From: Erythrobacter sp. Alg231-14
Lineage (GTDB): Bacteria; Pseudomonadota; Alphaproteobacteria; Sphingomonadales; Sphingomonadaceae
Assembly: GCF_900149685.1 (NCBI RefSeq)
Contig: NZ_LT702999.1
Location: 2,728,001 to 2,792,000 of the forward strand
Direction: 5' to 3'
Length of the DNA stretch: 64,000 bases
The position numbers and the translations under genes were made by a program. Positions 44,578 through 53,807 of the stretch are shown piece after piece. The notes beneath the pieces were generated by a model. The model was not told where the DNA came from and ran no database searches. It was given only the letters and a program-made list of their open reading frames with translations. How positions within the stretch are numbered: the stretch's first letter is position 1; each line of letters starts with the position of its first letter.

Positions 44578-47500
44578 CTTACATCCCCCGGTTCAGACAA
44601 TCGGATCACCCATTCTTCCAACCGCATCAATTGATCGTAGTCGGAATAGCCGGGGTAATCTGGGTTTTCCTTGGCCGTGAACGGTGCGTCGCCCAACAAA
44701 TAGGTGCCAATTGCCTTGTTCAAGAAATCCTCATGACAGGGTAGGAATTCTTCCGGCGTTAGACCAGACCGCTTGCGGCCGGTTTTTAACGGTTCATCTT
44801 GATAGGCAAATTCGCCGCTTTTCTTGGCCAATGACCAATATTCAAACTTGGTCGCGTCGCCCGTGATGATTTGGTCATCATCGTTGAACCCACCATCGCG
44901 CGCAATCAGGCCAAGCAAACCCATTTGCAAGGCGTAGCCGGCCTCAACCTGAGCGGCGCTGGGCGAGCCGCCTGTTTTGTAGTCGACAATTGCCAACGTT
45001 CCATCTTCATGCCGATCGATCCGGTCCGCGCGGCCACGCACGGTGATCCCGTTGACAACCATGCTGCCTTTGCTTTCGGTTGAAAGGACGATGCGACCAT
45101 CGGCGGCGGCTTCGTCCACCCATTGTTCAAACCGTTCCATCGCCGCCAAAATACGCGGTTGCCACAAGCCTTTGAAAAGCGGGTGGACCCGAGCATCTTC
45201 GAATTTTCGAGCGGCAAATGGGATAAGCGCTAAATCCGGTTCGGCTCTGCGCGCCTTGTGCCACGCATCAAGGATTTCGTGCACCAATGTGCCGCGCAAC
45301 GCTGGATCACCAAAGGGATCCGCTGCGAGCGGGTCCATCTTACTCAGGCCCAAAATCTCTTGAGCGTAGAATTGATACGGATCACCCAAAAGCCGATCGA
45401 GCGCGGTGACTTTGATATCAACCTTGCGTTGATCCGGATTGGGTCGCGGCGTTGGACGGGGATATTCAGGAGCAGGTGGCGGCGCGCGGTCTAGCGCGGG
45501 TAGCATCGACGGAATTCGTTTCTCCCGATGATCTTCCGCCATCTCACCCAACAACGCTTCGACCCTTAGTAAAAAGCGCGATGGCAAGGTCGGTCCTTCT
45601 GAATCACGCTGGGCGCGACTCAACACGACTTCGGGTGCGCCCAATGCGCCGCACAAATCATGCGCAGATAGCCCGATCCGAAATTCGGCGCCCGGGACGC
45701 CCAGTGCCCGCAAAACGCCCGGCGCCAACAACGCATCGGCACCGGGAAGTTGTGGCCAAGACCCTTCGTTTAAACCGCCGCATACAACCAAATCAGCGCG
45801 AGCCATGCGCGATTCCAACAATCCATAGATCGCAACGCGCGGGTGTCCCCCATAAGGCGGACGCACCGCGATTTCCTCCATCGCATCACGCATGATCCCG
45901 GCCAGATCATCGGTGGCAATGCGCGTCTCCAATGCGCGCGCATGCAATCGCAGGTCTTCGACCATGGCCGACAATGCCCGACCATCCTCTCGCGCCCACG
46001 CGGCCTCTCCGGCTAAAGCTTCTGCCGCGACCACCACTTTATCGATCGCATCGGCTAGCAAGATATCGGGCGAAGCATCCAAGACCGGTGACAAAACAGC
46101 CGCGACTTCTTCCCACCATTCTCCAATTCCGGCTTTGCGGGCGATCTCCCGCAAGGGTTCCAATCCAGGCGCCGGCGTGGGGCCGCGCAAGGCGCGATCA
46201 AACGCCCGCAAAGATTGCAGCCACACGCGCCGCTCGTCCGGGTCGCCCGATCGCACCAATGGATGCGCCAGCGTGCCGATGAGCTGCGCCGGATTTGCTC
46301 CGTGCGATGCCAATTCCGCGACCAAGCCAAACAACCGCCCGGCAGGCGTCAACGCCAAGGATCGACCCGCAGAATCGTCCGCATCCACATTCCAACGCGC
46401 CAAATGTTGGGCAACCCGGCGGGCCAGCGAACGGTCTGCCGTGATGACAGCCACTCGTTTCTCTTGCTCCTCCAACGCCTCACGGACCAGCATCGCTATC
46501 CCTTGTGCTTCCTCTTCGCTGGTTGCGCTGGTCATCAAACGCACGCCGGTTAGGCGGCGTTTGTCTCTATCCAAAGTGATCCACGATTTGCTCGCCTGTG
46601 GGGGCAGGAATAGCGAGCTAATGGCGTGACTGCGGGCGGGTTCTGCTGCTGTGGTCCCTTTGCGATGCCATGGTCGGACCTCGGCCCGCGCAACGCCCAT
46701 CCTCTGAAGCAGCAATTTGAGGTGATATTGCGGATGGGTCAGCGCGTCCTTGCCGCCAAAGACATCACCGCCCGGCTCATCTGACGCGCCCGCTTGGCCC
46801 AATTCATCCCAAGCCTCATCGGACAAGGCCAGATCGAGATCGGGCAAAACAACCGCGCCATTGGGCAGTCCCGCAATCGCGCGCAACATCCGCGCCAAGG
46901 CCGGCGATGCGCTGGTCACACCGGCAGCGATAATGGGGGATAGAGGCGGCGTTTCGCGCCATTTGCGCGCCGCACGGTCGAACAACATGTTGCGCCGTGT
47001 CGCTGCGTCCACCGCGCCCAATTCGTCCAACCGCACCCGCCATCGCGCCTGAACTCGGGCGAACAACCGTAGCGAATTTTGCCAATGGCCGGACAAATCA
47101 CCCAACAGATCAAGCACCGCGTCGCCGGTCAGATCTTCGGGCGCTTTTTCTTCGACCAAAAGCCGATCCATCGTCCGCGCCACATCGCGCGCCAACCGCA
47201 ACCGCGCGGCCCCGGGCAGCGGCGTTTCCTTTAGATCGGCGCGTTCTTGGCGGATGAGTTCGGCGATCTCCAACCAACGTTGTGTTGGTTCCACAGCAGG
47301 TGGAATATCGCGCGCACCCAAGGGATCGAGCAACGCCCCTAACGCTTCATCAAGGTCGAGATCACCAACCGCAACCATGCGAGGCATCAACATTCCGGCT
47401 GTGCCTGTGTCGCCGGCATGACGAATGAACGCTTCGGTCATGGTGCGCGCTGCGCGGCTGCTGGGCACCAACATCGTTAGCCGCGCTAGACCAAATTCAG

Positions 47501-47597
47501 CATCACCGTAGCGCGGCACAATCCCCGCGACCAACGCATCGGCAAAACCGCGATGAGCCGCGATCGAATAGACCGTGGGCTGTTGCCCTTCACCCAC
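44574..47597 (-). CDS. addB: Double-strand break repair protein AddB
   Basis: A 1007-residue partner of AddA. The N-terminal inactive helicase-like part (LTMLVPSSRAARTMTEAF) lacks a Walker A lysine motif. The C-terminal nuclease has LRGTLVHEILDAWH, GRADRIDRH and LAIVDYKTGGSP. The protein has only three cysteines (VVCGG, DLCGA and PCHED), so the four-cysteine iron-sulfur staple of Bacillus AddB is absent. The start is GTG at 47597, overlapping the murU-like gene by 8 bases. Confidence 0.95.
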   Translation of the reverse strand: MGEGQQPTVYSIAAHRGFADALVAGIVPRYGDAEFGLARLTMLVPSSRAARTMTEAFIRHAGDTGTAGMLMPRMVAVGDLDLDEALGALLDPLGARDIPPAVEPTQRWLEIAELIRQERADLKETPLPGAARLRLARDVARTMDRLLVEEKAPEDLTGDAVLDLLGDLSGHWQNSLRLFARVQARWRVRLDELGAVDAATRRNMLFDRAARKWRETPPLSPIIAAGVTSASPALARMLRAIAGLPNGAVVLPDLDLALSDEAWDELGQAGASDEPGGDVFGGKDALTHPQYHLKLLLQRMGVARAEVRPWHRKGTTAAEPARSHAISSLFLPPQASKSWITLDRDKRRLTGVRLMTSATSEEEAQGIAMLVREALEEQEKRVAVITADRSLARRVAQHLARWNVDADDSAGRSLALTPAGRLFGLVAELASHGANPAQLIGTLAHPLVRSGDPDERRVWLQSLRAFDRALRGPTPAPGLEPLREIARKAGIGEWWEEVAAVLSPVLDASPDILLADAIDKVVVAAEALAGEAAWAREDGRALSAMVEDLRLHARALETRIATDDLAGIMRDAMEEIAVRPPYGGHPRVAIYGLLESRMARADLVVCGGLNEGSWPQLPGADALLAPGVLRALGVPGAEFRIGLSAHDLCGALGAPEVVLSRAQRDSEGPTLPSRFLLRVEALLGEMAEDHREKRIPSMLPALDRAPPPAPEYPRPTPRPNPDQRKVDIKVTALDRLLGDPYQFYAQEILGLSKMDPLAADPFGDPALRGTLVHEILDAWHKARRAEPDLALIPFAARKFEDARVHPLFKGLWQPRILAAMERFEQWVDEAAADGRIVLSTESKGSMVVNGITVRGRADRIDRHEDGTLAIVDYKTGGSPSAAQVEAGYALQMGLLGLIARDGGFNDDDQIITGDATKFEYWSLAKKSGEFAYQDEPLKTGRKRSGLTPEEFLPCHEDFLNKAIGTYLLGDAPFTAKENPDYPGYSDYDQLMRLEEWVIRLSEPGDVR

Positions 47598-48312
47598 GTT
47601 TTAGCGCGTCTTCGGTGGGCCGAATTGCTTCGGGAGTGCCCACTTCGAACCATTGCCCCGTGAATGAAACGCCAAACAAGCGCCCCTCTTCGATCGCGCG
47701 GTTCCAAAGGATGTTGGTCGAAAATTTGCCATCAGGGGCATCGCGCAACAAACGGTGCGATACCAATTGAATGCCTGTGTAGATAAATGGAGCGATCCGT
47801 TCCGGTCGACGGCGCGATAAGCGCCCTTCGGGGTCCATGTAAAAATCGCCCAAGCCATTAAAATTCGCGGCGCGCGCATGGCCGACCAGCAACAACAACG
47901 CATCCATCTTTTCTGGATCCCACCGGTTCGAAAGATCATGAAACGCGTCGCGCGGGCCATCAAGCCAGATGTTGTCGGCGTTTAGACAAAAGAATGGATC
48001 GGGCAAATGCGATTGCGCGTTGACCATGCCGCCACCCGTTTCCAACAATTGATCCCGCTCATCGGAAATCACCACTTTGGGTTGAACACGGTTTCGAACA
48101 TGCGCCTCAAGCGCATCGGCAAGGTAATGCACATTGATAACAGCGTTTGCCACGCCGGCATCTTCCAACCGATTGAGAGCGTGATCAATCAAGGGTCTTC
48201 CTGCGACGCGGACCATCGGCTTGGGCGTTGAGGCGGTGAGAGGGCGCATTCTTTTGCCCATCCCGGCTGCCATGATCATGGCCGTGTCGCTCGCCAAACC
48301 CGGTTTGGTCAT
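47590..48312 (-). CDS. murU: Sugar-phosphate nucleotidyltransferase, probable MurU
   Basis: A 240-residue enzyme of the NTP_transferase family. The nucleotide site MIMAAGMGKRMRPLT, KPMVRVAGRPLIDHAL, ETGGGMVNA and FFCLNADNIW are clear. Its pairing with a kinase gene upstream (AmgK) matches the cell-wall recycling route of Pseudomonas and Caulobacter, in which AmgK phosphorylates N-acetylmuramic acid and MurU forms UDP-MurNAc. The name rests on this pairing. Its ATG overlaps the amgK stop by 4 bases and its end overlaps the addB start by 8. Confidence 0.85.
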   Translation of the reverse strand: MTKPGLASDTAMIMAAGMGKRMRPLTASTPKPMVRVAGRPLIDHALNRLEDAGVANAVINVHYLADALEAHVRNRVQPKVVISDERDQLLETGGGMVNAQSHLPDPFFCLNADNIWLDGPRDAFHDLSNRWDPEKMDALLLLVGHARAANFNGLGDFYMDPEGRLSRRRPERIAPFIYTGIQLVSHRLLRDAPDGKFSTNILWNRAIEEGRLFGVSFTGQWFEVGTPEAIRPTEDALKRG

Positions 48313-49334
48313 GCCACTTTGCCCCCATGGGCCTTGCGCAGTTCGGGAGGAATATTGGCATCAAACCACCGTGCAACAGGAGCCATTCCCGGGTGCGCCA
48401 AATCGCGCTCCATCGCCTCCCAAACTCGCGGGATCAGGTCGAGGTAACGCGGTTTTCCATCACGCTTATAAAGCCGCGTGAAAATGCCCACGATCTTCGC
48501 GTTGCGTTGCGCACCAAGCCGCGCATAATCCGCTTCAAATTGATCGCCGGCTTCGCCAGACAAACCGCATTGCCCCCGGTAAAAGTCGAGCATGTCGCGT
48601 TCCAACTGAGTTGAAACTTCGCGGCGCGCATCCTGAAGCAGCGAGACAAGATCGTAGGCCGGGTGACCAACCAATGCATCTTGGAAATCGATCAAGCCCT
48701 GCGCGCCTGTTCCTGCCGCTTCGCCGTCCTTTTCGGGCGACAGCATCATGATATTTTCGGCGTGATAATCGCGTAAGACGGTAACGCCCGGATTTTTCGC
48801 GTCGATCAACGGCGTCAACGCTTCGGTCCAAGCGGCATAGAAGCCATTATCATCCACGCTAAGGTTCATTGCCGGGCAGTACCATTCCACCAACAATCCG
48901 ACTTCGCGCAGATACACATCCATATCATAGGGCGCGAAGGGCCCCGGATCGGTCCGCGATAACGTGCTAAGCACATCGACCGCGGTCTTGTAGGCGCCAA
49001 TCTCTCCGGATGGGTTGGCCTCAATCCATTCGCGCATGCGATCATCGCCAAAATCTTCGGTTAGGACCCAACCTTGCGCGGGTTTTTCATGATAGATTTG
49101 CGGCGCGCGAAAACCGTTGTCGTTCAACCATGCGCCGACTTCCAAGAACGGTTGCGGATCTTCCTCCGGCGGCGGAGCGTACATCAACATTGCGCGAGCC
49201 GGCGTGCTGCCGTCATCACGGCGAATGCGGAAATATCGCCGAAATGACGCATCACCGGGAATGGGGTCTATGGCGGCCCCGCCCCACCCTGCGTCGGTTA
49301 GGAATTCTTCAAGGCCTTTGGGGAGTTCGTTCAT
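48309..49334 (-). CDS. amgK: N-acetylmuramate/N-acetylglucosamine kinase, probable AmgK
   Basis: A 341-residue aminoglycoside-phosphotransferase-like sugar kinase. Kinase features seen are DASFRRYFRI (nucleotide loop), WVLTEDFGDD, the catalytic loop VLRDYHAENIM with the Asp and Asn, and the metal Asp in GLIDFQDALVGHPAYDL. The start MNELPKGLEEFL overlaps the tsaE stop in ATGA; an upstream start inside tsaE is less likely. Works with MurU next door to return wall sugars to UDP-MurNAc, bypassing fosfomycin-sensitive MurA. Confidence 0.87.
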   Translation of the reverse strand: MNELPKGLEEFLTDAGWGGAAIDPIPGDASFRRYFRIRRDDGSTPARAMLMYAPPPEEDPQPFLEVGAWLNDNGFRAPQIYHEKPAQGWVLTEDFGDDRMREWIEANPSGEIGAYKTAVDVLSTLSRTDPGPFAPYDMDVYLREVGLLVEWYCPAMNLSVDDNGFYAAWTEALTPLIDAKNPGVTVLRDYHAENIMMLSPEKDGEAAGTGAQGLIDFQDALVGHPAYDLVSLLQDARREVSTQLERDMLDFYRGQCGLSGEAGDQFEADYARLGAQRNAKIVGIFTRLYKRDGKPRYLDLIPRVWEAMERDLAHPGMAPVARWFDANIPPELRKAHGGKVA

Positions 49335-49813
49335 GACCACCGCTCTAGCCAATCCGCACCCGCCCGAGCAATCGCAATCCGACCGCCATCCGCATCTTTA
49401 GTGGCAGGCTCTATTGCAATGGTCAGGCACGCGGTTTCATAGCCAAATCCGCCCGCATGATCGGGCCACTCCGCAATCAAGGCGGCACCGTCGCGGTAAT
49501 CATCTAGGCCGATTTCCTCGACCTCGCTCGGATCGTTCAACCGATAAAAATCGGCATGGACTATCGGCAAACGCAAAGGCGGCGTATCATAGGTTTCTAC
49601 GATCGTGAAGGTGGGCGAAGGAACCTCCCCCGTATACCCCAATGCTGCGATAATCGCGCGCGCTAACGTCGTTTTGCCCGCGCCCAATCCCCCTTCTAAC
49701 GCGACGACATCGCCCGGGCGTAAGGAGGAAGCAATCCGAGCGCCGAATGCCTCCATCGCGCGAAGATCGGGCAAAATGTGACGCGTTTCTAAAGCGGCAG
49801 GAGAATCGGTCAT
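49331..49813 (-). CDS. tsaE: tRNA t6A synthesis ATPase TsaE
   Basis: A 160-residue P-loop ATPase of the TsaBCDE complex that adds threonylcarbamoyl to A37 of tRNAs reading ANN codons. Walker A is GGLGAGKTTLARAII (41 on), with SPTFTIVETYD and VHADFYRL following, all typical. Its ATG overlaps the divL stop by 4 bases and its stop overlaps the amgK start by 4. Confidence 0.95.
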   Translation of the reverse strand: MTDSPAALETRHILPDLRAMEAFGARIASSLRPGDVVALEGGLGAGKTTLARAIIAALGYTGEVPSPTFTIVETYDTPPLRLPIVHADFYRLNDPSEVEEIGLDDYRDGAALIAEWPDHAGGFGYETACLTIAIEPATKDADGGRIAIARAGADWLERWS

Positions 49814-52167
49814 GGCAGTGTGATGGCCGCGACCGTTCCGACGCCCTTCTCGCTCGCAATTTCCAAGGTTCCGCCGTGCGCGTCTACCAATTGCCGAGCC
49901 AAGCGAATGCCCAAACCTGACCCCTGACCTTGCGCATCGACATCGCGATCGGCCGCGTTCAAATTGCCTTCTGCGCGGGCTAATTCATCGGGGGTCATGC
50001 CGTTGCCATTGTCGGTTATGATGATCATCGCGCCCCATGCATCGCCTTTCGCAGGCTTGGGAATTTCGATCACAATCTTGCCGTTTTCGGGGGTCGCTTG
50101 GATCGCATTGTCCAATAGGTTTCCAACCGCACGGGCCAATTGACGCGGATCGGCATCCGCCATGCGTCCACGTTTCCCTTTGAGATCAAGGCCCAATCCG
50201 GCGTTGATAATCAACTGCTCCCGATCTCGCACCAATCCGGTAAGGAAAGGGAGTAGGTCGATCTCTTCTTTGTCGATGGGCAACAATCCGGCCTCACTTT
50301 GAGACAGGTCGAGCACATTTTCCACTTGTTCGGTCAATCGCGCGACCGAGGTTAGGATCGCATCGACATATTCGGATGCCTGTTCGTTCACTTCGCCAGC
50401 TGCGCCGCTTTTCAACAATTCGGCAAAGCCGCCAATCGTCGTTAACGGCGTTCGGAATTCATACGACATATTGGCAAGGAACCGCGCCTTGACCGCGTCC
50501 GCTTCCTCCAATGCGACCGCCCGATCTCTCAATGCCTTTTCGGCCTTTTGCGAATCCGTAATGTCCAACACAGTCAGCAATCCGTTGCCATCCGGCAGCG
50601 GCACCCCGGCAAATCGCAATGTGCGGCCATCGGCCAAAACCACCTGACCTTGTTTCTCACGCCGATCCAATGTGGCCGCGCGCACAACACCGCCAATTTG
50701 TTCGGAATGCCCCGGCTTGGCGAGGTTTTGCGCAATCGCTTCCAACAACCCTTCGACGCTGGGATGGGTGTCGAGGAATTCCGGTGGCAGCCCCCATGTC
50801 GCGGCGAAACTCCGGTTCCACAATTGGACCGAACCATCAGGGGCAAAAATGGCGAGCGCTTCGATTAGGCTGTCCAAAGTGGCCGTGCGCGTGCGCAGCA
50901 ATGTATCGCGCGTTGCAGACAGCGCCAATTGCTCGGTCCGGTCTTCTGCAAACATGACAAGCCCGCCATCGGGCATAGGCTGCGCCACAATTCTAAGATG
51001 CGTGCCGCCCGACAAGGGCCAATTTTCTTCCTGAGTTTCCGCGCTGTCGAACCATGCGCGATGTTCGCGCCGCCATTCGGGAAAATCCCGAACTTCCGGC
51101 GTGCTGCCGTTTTCACGAGCTTCGGCTAGGAACCGATCGAACGCCAATCGTGCGCCCACGGTTTCGTTGGTCAATCCAAATTGGCGCCGGAACGGCCGGT
51201 TCGCAAAGGTCAATTGTTCTTGAGCGTTGAATTGGGCAACGCCGATGGACAATTGATCCAACATCGCCCGCTGTGCATCGCGGAACGCTTTGAACTCTCG
51301 CGTAACCTGTTGTTGTTCCTCAATATCGATCGCGTAGCCGGCCACTCCATCTTGGCCAAGCGGTAGGTCGGTCACTCGCAAACTGCGCCGTTCGCCATCA
51401 ATTGTGACGGCGTCGATGCGCTGCGATTCCACCTGCTTCTCTAAACAGTCACGCGCGATGTCCGCGGGGGTTTTGCCGCCATCAGGTTCCAGCAATTCAA
51501 CCTGCTCGGCGACCACTTTTTGCAGGCTTTCTGCGCCCACGGCCTCAACATAGGCTTGATTGACCAACCTCAATCGCATGTCGGCATCGCGGAACCACAT
51601 CGGCATGGGCGCCGCTTCGATTAGGCCGATCAACGCGGAAAAATCCGCCTCTGCCCGCCCGGCCGTATCGCGCAATTGCGACAATTCGTCTTCGCTGGCT
51701 GTGAAATCGAACACCCAAACGATCGCTGCACCGCCCGGTGACACTTGAGGATCGGCCAAGGCCCCCTGCAAAGACAGGCTCCGTTTCGCGCCCGGCGGGG
51801 TAAGAACCATTTGAAACGGGGCGGCGCTTTTCTGAGTTAGCGCGATCTTCTCTGTCAGATCGGCGGTTTGCGCGGCCGACAATCCCGTACCGTTCTCACC
51901 GCTCAATTCGCTTAAGAAAGTCGGCATCGTATCAAGGCCAAGCCACCGCGCCAGCCGCTCTGGCGCTTCGATCCGGCCATCCACCCGAACCAGCAAAGGG
52001 ATCGCCGGTGCGACGTCCAACATTTGCTGCATTCGCTTAAGCGATTTTTGAAGCGCCTTGGTCCGCCGGGTCTTTGCACCGGCCCGCAACATCGCGATCA
52101 CAGCCGCAATGGTCCACCCAGCAAGAAGCAGCGCAATCGCAATCAGGGCAAGCGGCGAAAATTCCAT
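49810..52167 (-). CDS. divL: DivL-type PAS-domain tyrosine pseudokinase
   Basis: A 785-residue membrane-bound histidine-kinase-like protein. One N-terminal membrane helix (about 6-28) is followed by several PAS-like domains (about 60-540, for example MPMWFRDADMRLRLVNQAY and LIEALAIFAPDGSVQLWN), the dimerisation helix and an ATPase domain with LDNAIQATPENG, ITDNGNGM and GSGLGIRLARQL. In the H-box the phospho-acceptor is Tyr569: FLANMSYEFRTPL. A Tyr at this place is the hallmark of Caulobacter DivL (Tyr550), which senses DivK and controls CckA-CtrA. Length and gene neighbourhood agree. Probably not an autokinase. Confidence 0.87.
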   Translation of the reverse strand: MEFSPLALIAIALLLAGWTIAAVIAMLRAGAKTRRTKALQKSLKRMQQMLDVAPAIPLLVRVDGRIEAPERLARWLGLDTMPTFLSELSGENGTGLSAAQTADLTEKIALTQKSAAPFQMVLTPPGAKRSLSLQGALADPQVSPGGAAIVWVFDFTASEDELSQLRDTAGRAEADFSALIGLIEAAPMPMWFRDADMRLRLVNQAYVEAVGAESLQKVVAEQVELLEPDGGKTPADIARDCLEKQVESQRIDAVTIDGERRSLRVTDLPLGQDGVAGYAIDIEEQQQVTREFKAFRDAQRAMLDQLSIGVAQFNAQEQLTFANRPFRRQFGLTNETVGARLAFDRFLAEARENGSTPEVRDFPEWRREHRAWFDSAETQEENWPLSGGTHLRIVAQPMPDGGLVMFAEDRTEQLALSATRDTLLRTRTATLDSLIEALAIFAPDGSVQLWNRSFAATWGLPPEFLDTHPSVEGLLEAIAQNLAKPGHSEQIGGVVRAATLDRREKQGQVVLADGRTLRFAGVPLPDGNGLLTVLDITDSQKAEKALRDRAVALEEADAVKARFLANMSYEFRTPLTTIGGFAELLKSGAAGEVNEQASEYVDAILTSVARLTEQVENVLDLSQSEAGLLPIDKEEIDLLPFLTGLVRDREQLIINAGLGLDLKGKRGRMADADPRQLARAVGNLLDNAIQATPENGKIVIEIPKPAKGDAWGAMIIITDNGNGMTPDELARAEGNLNAADRDVDAQGQGSGLGIRLARQLVDAHGGTLEIASEKGVGTVAAITLP

Positions 52168-52220
52168 AAGAACCAGCTATGCCGGAGATGCGAAGCTTGC
52201 AACCGCATAAGAGGGCGAAA

Positions 52221-52250
52221 GCCCCCACAACATCGTTTAGTTGTGGGGGC
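52221..52250 (-). terminator. Terminator of ahcY
   Basis: An 11-bp hairpin (GCCCCCACAAC / GTTGTGGGGGC) with an 8-base loop, 10 bases beyond the ahcY stop. On the minus strand only a short TTTC follows, so strength is uncertain. It separates ahcY from divL. Confidence 0.65.
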
Positions 52251-52260
52251 AATCGGATGA

Positions 52261-53691
52261 TTAATAGCGGTAATGGTCTGGTTTGAACGGTCCAGCCGCC
52301 GGAACGCCGATGTAATCTGCTTGTTTCTGGCTCAACTTGCTCAGCTCAACACCCAATTTTTCAAGGTGCAACGCGGCAACCTTTTCATCGAGATGCTTTG
52401 GCAGAACGTAGACGTCGTTCTCATACTCATCCGACTTGGTGAACAATTCGATTTGAGCCAGCGTTTGGTTGGTGAAGCTCGCGCTCATCACAAAGCTTGG
52501 GTGACCGGTGGCACAGCCCAAGTTCACCAAACGGCCTTTGGCAAGGATCAACAACGATTTGCCATCGGGCATGGTCACCATATCGGTGCCCTCTTTGATT
52601 TCCTTCCACTCGTAATTGTCGAGAGCAGAGATCTGAATTTCACTATCAAAGTGGCCGATGTTGCACACGATAGCCATGTTCTTCATCGCCTTCATATGTT
52701 CGCCGGTGATAACGTCTTCGTTGCCGGTGGCGGTGACGAAGATATCCGCACGCTTTGCGCCTTCTTCCATCGTGACCACTTCGTAGCCATCCATGGCCGC
52801 TTGCAAGGCACAGATTGGGTCGACTTCGGTCACCATCACACGGGCGCCGCCATCGCGCAGCGACGCAGCCGATCCCTTACCAACATCGCCGTAACCCGCG
52901 ACACATGCGACCTTACCTGCCAACATAACGTCGGTTGCACGGCGGATCGCATCAACCAAGGATTCCTTGCAACCGTAAAGGTTGTCGAACTTCGATTTGG
53001 TCACGCTGTCGTTCACGTTGATCGCAGGGAAAGGCAATTTGCCTTGTTTGGCGATCTGATAAAGACGCATAACGCCTGTGGTGGTTTCTTCAGAAACGCC
53101 TTTGATGTTCTGCACCGATTTGGTGAGGTAACCCGGCTTTGCAGCGACATAGGCTTTCAATGCGCGTTGGAATTCGATTTCTTCGGCATTCGCAGGCGCT
53201 GGCATCTCTTCGCCCGCTTCAAGGCGCGCGCCCCACAATGCGAACATCGTCGCGTCACCGCCATCATCCAAGATGATGTTGGTTGTGAGGTCGAGGTCGC
53301 TGTCGGTGGACCAATCGAAAATGCGGCCAACATAATCCCAGTAATCGGCGAGCGTTTCACCCTTGATCGCGAACACTGGAATGCCTTGGTCGGCGATCGC
53401 GGCGGCGGCGTGATCTTGGGTTGAGAAGATATTGCAGGTCGCCCAACGCACATCCGCGCCAAGAGCGACAAGCGTTTCGATCAAAACGGCGGTCTGGATC
53501 GTCATGTGCAAAGACCCGGTGATCCGTGCACCTTTCAACGGTTGTGCCGCGCCGTATTCTTCGCGCAGAGCCATAAGGCCCGGCATCTCAATTTCAGCAA
53601 TCCCGATTTCATCATGACCATATTGCGCAAGGGCAATGTCTTTGATGATGTGCTCTTGGGTGGGGGCGTTGCCCGATGCTGTCTTGGCCAT
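52261..53691 (-). CDS. ahcY: Adenosylhomocysteinase
   Basis: A 476-residue NAD-dependent enzyme that splits S-adenosylhomocysteine into adenosine and homocysteine, sustaining methylation. Visible are the substrate region [42 protein letters not shown], and the NAD fold [16 protein letters not shown]; the C-terminus ends FKPDHYRY as in the whole family. It has the 40-residue insert of the long form. The start [12 protein letters not shown] has GGAG ahead; an upstream open frame lacks support. A palindrome lies 61 bases upstream. Confidence 0.98.
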   Translation of the reverse strand: MAKTASGNAPTQEHIIKDIALAQYGHDEIGIAEIEMPGLMALREEYGAAQPLKGARITGSLHMTIQTAVLIETLVALGADVRWATCNIFSTQDHAAAAIADQGIPVFAIKGETLADYWDYVGRIFDWSTDSDLDLTTNIILDDGGDATMFALWGARLEAGEEMPAPANAEEIEFQRALKAYVAAKPGYLTKSVQNIKGVSEETTTGVMRLYQIAKQGKLPFPAINVNDSVTKSKFDNLYGCKESLVDAIRRATDVMLAGKVACVAGYGDVGKGSAASLRDGGARVMVTEVDPICALQAAMDGYEVVTMEEGAKRADIFVTATGNEDVITGEHMKAMKNMAIVCNIGHFDSEIQISALDNYEWKEIKEGTDMVTMPDGKSLLILAKGRLVNLGCATGHPSFVMSASFTNQTLAQIELFTKSDEYENDVYVLPKHLDEKVAALHLEKLGVELSKLSQKQADYIGVPAAGPFKPDHYRY

Positions 53692-53752
53692 GAGAGTCTC
53701 CGATAGGGTAATATTATTACGCGCCCCTAGCGATCTCCCCGCGGACAATCAA

Positions 53753-53772
53753 ATATAAAGTTTTCTTTATAT
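53753..53772. promoter_or_regulatory. Perfect inverted repeat ahead of ahcY, possible SahR operator
   Basis: ATATAAAGTTTTCTTTATAT has 8-base arms and a 4-base centre. It lies 61 bases before ahcY and 35 bases from the stop of the convergent secreted-protein gene. SahR, an ArsR-type regulator of methionine-cycle genes in proteobacteria, is known to act at ahcY promoters; I recall similar AT-rich palindromes but could not check the motif. No sahR gene is in the window. Confidence 0.5.
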
Positions 53773-53807
53773 CTCTATGTGCACCACCACCATCTCCATT
53801 AGGCGCC

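Noticed and set aside
52273-53424. 383-codon frame antisense to ahcY
   Set aside because: It mirrors the codon bias of ahcY on the other strand, with a composition rich in His and Arg and no recognisable domain.
53692-53752. SAH or SAM riboswitch before ahcY
   Set aside because: The leader is short and I could not find a conserved SAH/SAM aptamer; the palindrome is a simpler explanation.
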